Of a DNA stretch of 64,000 nucleotides, positions 58,789 through 64,000 are shown piece by piece. The stretch spans positions 3,534,001 to 3,598,000 of the forward strand of contig JAVLRN010000001.1 in assembly GCA_032821775.1 (NCBI GenBank). Direction: 5' to 3'. The stretch is from Sanguinoderma infundibulare. Lineage: Eukaryota > Basidiomycota > Agaricomycetes > Polyporales > Polyporaceae. Both the position numbers and the translations under genes were made by a program. The notes under the pieces are model-generated. The model ran no database searches. It was not told the origin of the DNA and saw nothing but the letters and a program-made list of their open reading frames with translations. Position 1 is the first letter of the stretch. Each line of letters starts with the position of its first letter.

Positions 58789-61700
58789 CTAGGACTGTTC
58801 AGAAAACAACGCAGCGAACACCTGCATACACACACACACGTCCTCAACATCCCGAAAAAACATAGAGCGATGGAGCAGCCACGCACCTCGTCCACAACAG
58901 TGTACACCAGATGTTGATTCAGGCGGCGATTCTGCAGCACAGCGAATATCCGGCGAGCCCCGCGACGCGCGTTCGAGCGTCCGATCATGTTGGCAGCCAG
59001 GTCTACGAGCGGCTTAGCATTTCCTGCAACTAGCACAGCACCGGGCTTGGATAACTCACCTGGCATCAGAGCGGACAACTTGCGATTCGCCTCGTCCCTC
59101 GTATGCAGCTTCTCCTCGACCGTCCGCGGGACGCTGGGAGGCTTCAAGCTCCCCCCAGGCCACAGGCCGTCCCGGAAACTGTTGATATACATCACAAGAT
59201 GCGGTTCGTCCAAGAACGACTTCACCGTCTCCCGCAGCTTCCTGCTCGACCAAAATCACATATCAGGAACACCACACACCACACGCCGCACACACCGCTC
59301 GAGTTAGAAAAAATCACTGGCGTCACGCACCGCTCGATCGTGTCCCCCAGGACCTGCTGCAAGATGATGACGATGGCCTGCCTCCGCAGCCAGTTGTTCT
59401 TCTTGTCCAGCTCGAACACCGCGAGGATGAAGTCGCAGATCGGCGAGGAAAACGTCGACGTGCTCGTCTCGCCCTCCAGCGGCTTCAGGTCCCCCGACAG
59501 GTGCATCAGCGCGTCCTCGTACGTCGACTTGCCCGACGCCTTCAGCGCCTGCGCGACCAGGTCCTCGTCGCGGATCGCCGTGCCCGTGATCCCGACGAAC
59601 TCGGCAGCCTGAGTGGTGAGCCGCTGGATGATGACGTCGAGCATGGACGGGCCGAAGAACATGTCGTCGATGCTCTCCGCGACGGATTGGTACATGGTCT
59701 TAACGAGGCCATGTCCAGGGAACGCGGAGCCGGAAGGCGCGGCTTCTTTAGCCGGAGCCGGGGGTTCCGCCGCCATGAAGGGCGAGTCTCGAGACAGGAA
59801 CGCCCGGAGCTCCTCGCTCTCGCAGACCGCAGGGATAGCGATCAAGCTCTGGCACGGAACCTCAGCACATTTCACAAATGTTCACGAGACTGGTCAGCGC
59901 ACCTGCAAGTACTTCTCCAGCGCCACCCTCCGAGTGTCCACGAAGCTCGCCGAAAGCGCCGTGACGAGCCTCTTTCCCGGAAAGTCCAAGTTCCGCACAA
60001 GCACGTACTTGTCCCTCAGCTTGTTGTGCATGTTGAAGAACTCGTTGTACCGCCGTGCGACGACCCACCCCGACGCGAAGCTCCCGTCCTGCGCGAGCTG
60101 CTGCACCTCGACGAGGTACCTTACCACTTGCCGCCCGTCCTCGTCGCCTACCGTCGAGCTCACGATCGCGACCCGCGTGCGGTCGCTCAGGAGCCGGTTG
60201 GCACTCTCCTGCTGCTCGTACTGCGTCCGCTGGAACCGCAGCTGTCGCAGCTCGCGCGTAAGCTGAGATTTCGAGCGGCGGAGCAGCCGCAGCTCCTGCG
60301 CGTCCCCCGTCAGCTCCGCCTTGCGGATGAGCGTGTCGAGCAGCGCATCCTGCGTCTGCAGCTTCGAGATCTTGCCCGCCAGCCGCTCGATCTCCTGCGA
60401 CAACTGCAGGTCTCCAGGGCCCGCGAGCTGGAACGAGCCGTGCTCCTTGTCCTGGTCTTGATCTTGGTCCTGGTCCGGGTCCTCGGCGTCATCCTCGTGC
60501 GCGCCCTCGCCTTCGTCCTCCTCGATGTCATCGTCGAACATCAACCGACGTTTCTCGCGCACGAGCCGCGTACTGCTCGCCGCGACCGAGTCCTGCATGC
60601 TCAGACTGTCGGAGGACGCGCCGGCGTGCGCCTGCTCGTGCTGCTTGTCGAGCGCGATGATATCCGTCAGTGCAGCCTGGATGGCGTCCATCCGCTGCGA
60701 CTGGGCCTGCTGCTCCGCATCCTCAGGATCGTTGAAGAGCGGCGCGCGGGACGCCGCTTCCGAGCTGTCGAGGTCGTCTATGGGAGACATGAGCACCTGC
60801 AGATTCGATACCGCAGGGCGCGCGGAAGGATGCGCGGGGGGTAGAGAGTGGGAAGGGCCAGCGTGACGTGCAGCTAGACCGATGACGGGGGACGACTCCG
60901 AGCGAGGTAGGGGAGGCTTGGCCCCATGCCTAGCCGCGGACAGGCCATCAATCTCTCGCCTACTGGACGAAGGAGAACGATGCCCAGAATGCAAGGGGGT
61001 GTCGTCCGCGGGAGCGCCCCTGCCACCATTCGCTTCGATGTCGGCGACGACGCGGAACCACAGCTCTGAGCGTTGGAAGTCCTCGAAATCTTGCTCCATC
61101 TCGCGTTCGACCTGTCTCTGTGCGAGCATAACGCTCCGCCGGACGCGCCTCTCCGAAGCAGGAGTCGACGTCTCTGCGTCTTGTCCAAACGAGCGAATCG
61201 TGTCAATGTGTTTCTTCGCCACGGCGCTGAGGACGGGGTCTGGGACCGGACTGGAGAAATACAGCTCGTTGATAAGCGAAATGTCCTCCTTGAGAGTAGC
61301 GGATTGGCCTGGGTCCAGGAGAGGCTCGTCTTCGTCATCTGTCCCATCGGAGTCAACGGACTCGAGAGGGTTCTTGAAGCTCTCGACCGTCAACCAGAAC
61401 TGCACTAGCAGCGAACGTGATCGTCGGTCCATAAACTCCATGAAGTACGAGAGCGAGCTGGGATTGGTCAGGGTGTCTCTCAAGGTAAGACTAGGCGCGT
61501 TCGCTGTCTCCTGGTAAATGGTCTGCCGCTACGAAGTGTTAGTACGGGCGAGCTGGCCGAACCAAAGACGTACTGAATCTGCTTCGCCACCCAATGCTGC
61601 AATTCGCTTCTCGACATTCCGTTTTGCGGTGTAGAGACGGTCGAGGAATGCGACGATGTCCTCTGTCTTCTCTCCGTTGATCCAGTCGGAGTTGGCATTG

Positions 61701-62997
61701 TTCGCTGGAAGAACTCTTAGGAACTGAACGTTCCTCGGACAAAGAAACTCACCGAGCAAGGTCCGCGTCCGTCTGATCTCGCCCATAATGTCATTTCGGA
61801 GTCTCCGAGCGTCCAACAAGGACGAAGTATGACTGATACTCCGAAGGAACGATTCAAAGTGCTTGGGGTCTGTGCGAATGGTGATCTTCTCCGTCGTCGA
61901 GTGGGGTACCTCGGACAGCGGGGCTTGCGGACGCGGAATTTGGGCCTCCAAGATGTTTCGCACTTTGGAGATCAACCGCCTACGAGACGAATGGGTGAAG
62001 ATAAAGCATATAGTCACGCGAAACTAGTGTGAACGTACTGTTGGCGGATTGCTGCTCCTGCCTGAGTCGGCGTCAGACCTACGAACACAAAGCGCATATC
62101 GGCACGACTCACAACTTGGTCGAGCATGCGATTCCAAAAGTCGGGATCTGATAGCATTTCCATGATAGGGTACATGACAGCACACGCAACTACCTCGCGG
62201 ACGACGATTTTGACGGCGCGACTGTTGGCCTCCTTCTCTGGGAGGATGGAGGGTAGAGCCTTGTCGATGAGCTCCCGAAGGTGGTTCTCCTCCGACTGCT
62301 TTGTGAAAGTAGAGGAGAGGTTCTCGACCGCAGAGTGGAGCTTACCGCCGCCGCGTGCGGCGTACCGACTGGCCAGGAGTAGGTCCAGTTCCTCGGACTG
62401 GGTCAACTTGCGCTCCAGCCCCGCCCCGCGGAGGGCGACCTCAGATTGACGGAATTGTTCGATGTGAGCAGTGACCTTTGGAAGGATGCGTTTGACGACG
62501 AGAGCAGAGAGGTCGAGTGTCATGACCCTTGTGAGGAGGCGGTCCATGGCACCATGAAGGGTGGACGAGACGGCAGTAGGGAATGAGGGAGATGTGGAGA
62601 TTTCTTTGTACCATACCAGCACGAAATCGCGCACGATCATTATTAGGATATCGTTAATAGCTGCAGAGACCACTGGCGCGTCGGGGTATAAAGGCGGCAA
62701 GGATTGGGGAGCTTTGTGGGACCATTGGGAGCGGGTCAGTACTGCCTGCCACGCCGCCGGAGTAGAGAACGCGAGGGGCCTTGCGGCAGTCGTGAGGGCG
62801 TTGTGGGGTGCGGGTCGTATAGAGTCCAAGACATATCCGAGGACGAGGTTGAAAGCGAGAAAACCAAGGACGAGGAAGAGGAGAAAGAAGGGGAAGATGA
62901 GGACGAGAGCGACGGGCGAGAGAACGATGCGCTTGAAGACGGGTGCGACGAGGCCGCCAACGACAAGCAGGGCAACTACATGCCTGCCGTATGGCAT
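58789..62997 (-). CDS. MDM1: MDM1-type sorting nexin, PXA-RGS-PX-Nexin_C (1253 aa)
   Basis: ER-anchored tether of the SNX13/14/19/25-Mdm1 family, at ER-vacuole/lipid-droplet contacts. Nine exons: 62997-62113, 62061-62039, 61979-61753, 61704-61574, 61528-59903, 59848-59331, 59241-59060, 59023-58887, 58821-58789. Seen: an N-terminal hydrophobic hairpin ('VVALLVVGGLVAPVFKRIVL', 'LIFPFFLLFLVLGFLAFNLV'); a PXA domain (about residues 95-295); an RGS domain starting near 'RDTLTNPSSLSYFMEFMDRR' (about 439); a disordered acidic linker with an Asp/Gln/Glu run (DQDQDQDQDKEH); a coiled segment; a PX domain ending 'SASFVDTRRVALEKYLQ' (about 964); and a nexin C-terminal domain ending 'DEVFAALFSEQS'. Exon 2 is 23 nt. 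The PX keeps 'ARRYNEFFNMHNKL', the phosphoinositide-contact region. Confidence 0.94.
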
Positions 62998-63197
62998 GGC
63001 CTCCGAGTCGAGCGTGGCAGAGGAACGAGGAGGAGCCTGAGCAAGCCGTCGTCGCCGTCCACAAGTCGCACGCCAGCTTCCGTATCAGCGTGTCATGCCG
63101 GCCCGCCCTGCCGACTCCGAGCGCCGCAAGCGGCATTGAAGCTTGAACTCGACGCCTTCACCTTCCTCCCCTTTGCCCCCTCCTTTGCCTGCCTGCC
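62998..63197. promoter_or_regulatory. Shared 200-bp divergent promoter of MDM1 and the mitochondrial carrier
   Basis: Only 200 bases separate the two divergent ATGs, so both promoters and leaders must overlap here. The right half is pyrimidine-rich in the carrier's sense. No TATA box was seen for either direction. Confidence 0.6.
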
Positions 63198-64000
63198 ATG
63201 AGTGCGCCTGTGCCTGGCACGAAACCGCTGTCCAGCGCAGAGGGCTTCACCTGCGGCGGGATGGCTGCCTGCGTCGCGGTACGTCCTCCTTCTCACCATC
63301 CAGGCCCAACGCGTGACGTCTGCTCCCCGTGTTCTAGGTGACGGTCTCGAACCCCGCCGAAGTCGCCAAGACGCGCATGCAGCTCCAGGGAGAGCTCGCC
63401 AAGAGGGGCGCCGCAAAGGTGTACAAAAACGCGTTGGATGTCATCGCGAAGACATGGCGAAATGAGGGCATTCGCGGTATACAGAGGGGTTTGGGTCCTG
63501 CAGTCAGTCCTTTTTTTCACGTTCGGAAGCGATGGTACTAACCCCACTTAGTATGTATACCAGGTGAGCTTGGATGTATACTTGCCTCCGGAGCTGTGAA
63601 CCTCATTGCGTCCAGATCCTTATGAATGGGTCGCGTCTCGGTGAGTCATACAGTCCCAAGCAACCTTCGGTAGGTCTCACACAGTTTTCTCCTAGGTTTC
63701 TACGAACCGATACGAAGAAATATAAACAGTCTAATCGGCGCAAAGCCTACGGACCAAATTCCCCTCACCTCTCTGATGTCGGGCGCGGCCAGTGGTGTAA
63801 TCGGAGGTACGTAAACAACTCTATCATGTTGCTTTCATCTATGAAAATCCACGCGTGCAGCTTCTGTTGGCAATCCGTTCTTCTTAATTAAGGCGCGGAT
63901 GCAGGTGAGGTTTTCACAGCTGCGGGTCTGTAGCCCTTTTCGCGCTCACCAACTGCATATAACAGGCGTACTCTCCTGTGCTCCCAGTTGGCGCCCAGCA
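63198..64000 (+). CDS. Mitochondrial carrier, OAC1-like (oxaloacetate/sulfate), 5' part (cut by right edge)
   Basis: Inner-membrane SLC25 carrier. Exons 63198-63278, 63338-63502, 63552-63563, 63616-63640, 63696-63806, 63861-63904, 63966 onward to the edge. Seen: an N-terminus 'MSAPVPGTKPLSSAEGFTCG' reading into TM1; the first carrier signature 'SNPAEVAKTRMQLQGEL' (P-x-E-x-x-K); 'GIRGIQRGLGPAYVYQILMN', which is assembled from three exons; 'RLGFYEPIRRNINSLIG'; and a second repeat with 'SVGNPFFLIKARMQAYSPVL', which has the hydrophobic substitution typical of the OAC1 subgroup. Exon 3 is a 12-nt microexon coding YVYQ. The third repeat lies beyond the window. Assignment to OAC1 rather than another dicarboxylate carrier rests on the NPFFLIKARMQ motif. 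Confidence 0.9.

Noticed and set aside
59501..60844. 447-codon plus-strand frame opposite MDM1
   Set aside because: Arg/Leu/Val-rich antisense shadow of the large MDM1 exon.
1..64000. CRISPR arrays, bacterial-type operons, rRNA genes or a secondary-metabolite cluster
   Set aside because: No regularly spaced repeats, Shine-Dalgarno-linked gene strings, rRNA landmarks or PKS/NRPS/terpene-synthase motifs were seen; the sequence is clearly fungal nuclear DNA.

Overview
The window is nuclear DNA of a basidiomycete fungus, most likely a wood-decaying agaricomycete of polypore type. The evidence is intron-dense genes with 45-80 nt GT-AG introns, GC-rich coding sequence, a secreted GH7 cellobiohydrolase, a dying GH3 beta-xylosidase relic, an NTE1-type phospholipase, a division-1 chitin synthase, and tRNA genes with introns after position 37. 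The species cannot be fixed from sequence alone. All gene models were built by hand from splice signals, reading-frame continuity and family motifs. Every multi-exon model with both ends inside the window closes in frame, except that the last exon of the BTB gene is uncertain.

Left third (1-20800): the 5' part of NTE1 runs off the left edge. Then come a short-chain dehydrogenase (SDR copy 1), a tRNA-Trp, a protein with three homeodomains, a eukaryotic-type pantothenate kinase, a 14-exon chitin synthase (all minus strand except the tRNA) and a casein kinase 1 of the Hhp1/delta class (plus).

Middle (20800-33500): COPI gamma subunit SEC21, a possible small RanBP2-like zinc-finger ORF converging on it, tRNA-Pro(CGG), a decayed GH3 beta-xylosidase, a 612-bp near-perfect foldback element, SDR copy 2 with the same ten-exon structure as copy 1, a BTB-domain protein and a GH7 cellobiohydrolase. 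The 26.2-28.3 kb stretch is the most repeat-like and decayed part of the window.

Right half (33500-64000): a 1619-residue coiled-coil protein, an Old Yellow Enzyme-like reductase, a single-pass Ser/Thr-rich membrane protein, a D-amino-acid oxidase, two lineage-specific low-complexity proteins, a second tRNA-Trp, a truncated F-box-like relic, the mitochondrial processing peptidase alpha subunit, tRNA-Cys, a ferroportin-family transporter, an MDM1-type PXA-RGS-PX sorting nexin and, divergently, the start of an OAC1-type mitochondrial carrier that runs off the right edge.

Most genes are housekeeping functions (lipid turnover, CoA, cell wall, vesicle coat, mitochondrial import, iron) in no evident functional cluster. 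No biosynthetic cluster, defence island or complete transposon was recognised. The most unusual items are the triple-homeodomain protein with a duplicated intron position, the foldback element beside the xylosidase relic, and two tRNA-Trp genes with identical mature sequence but different introns.
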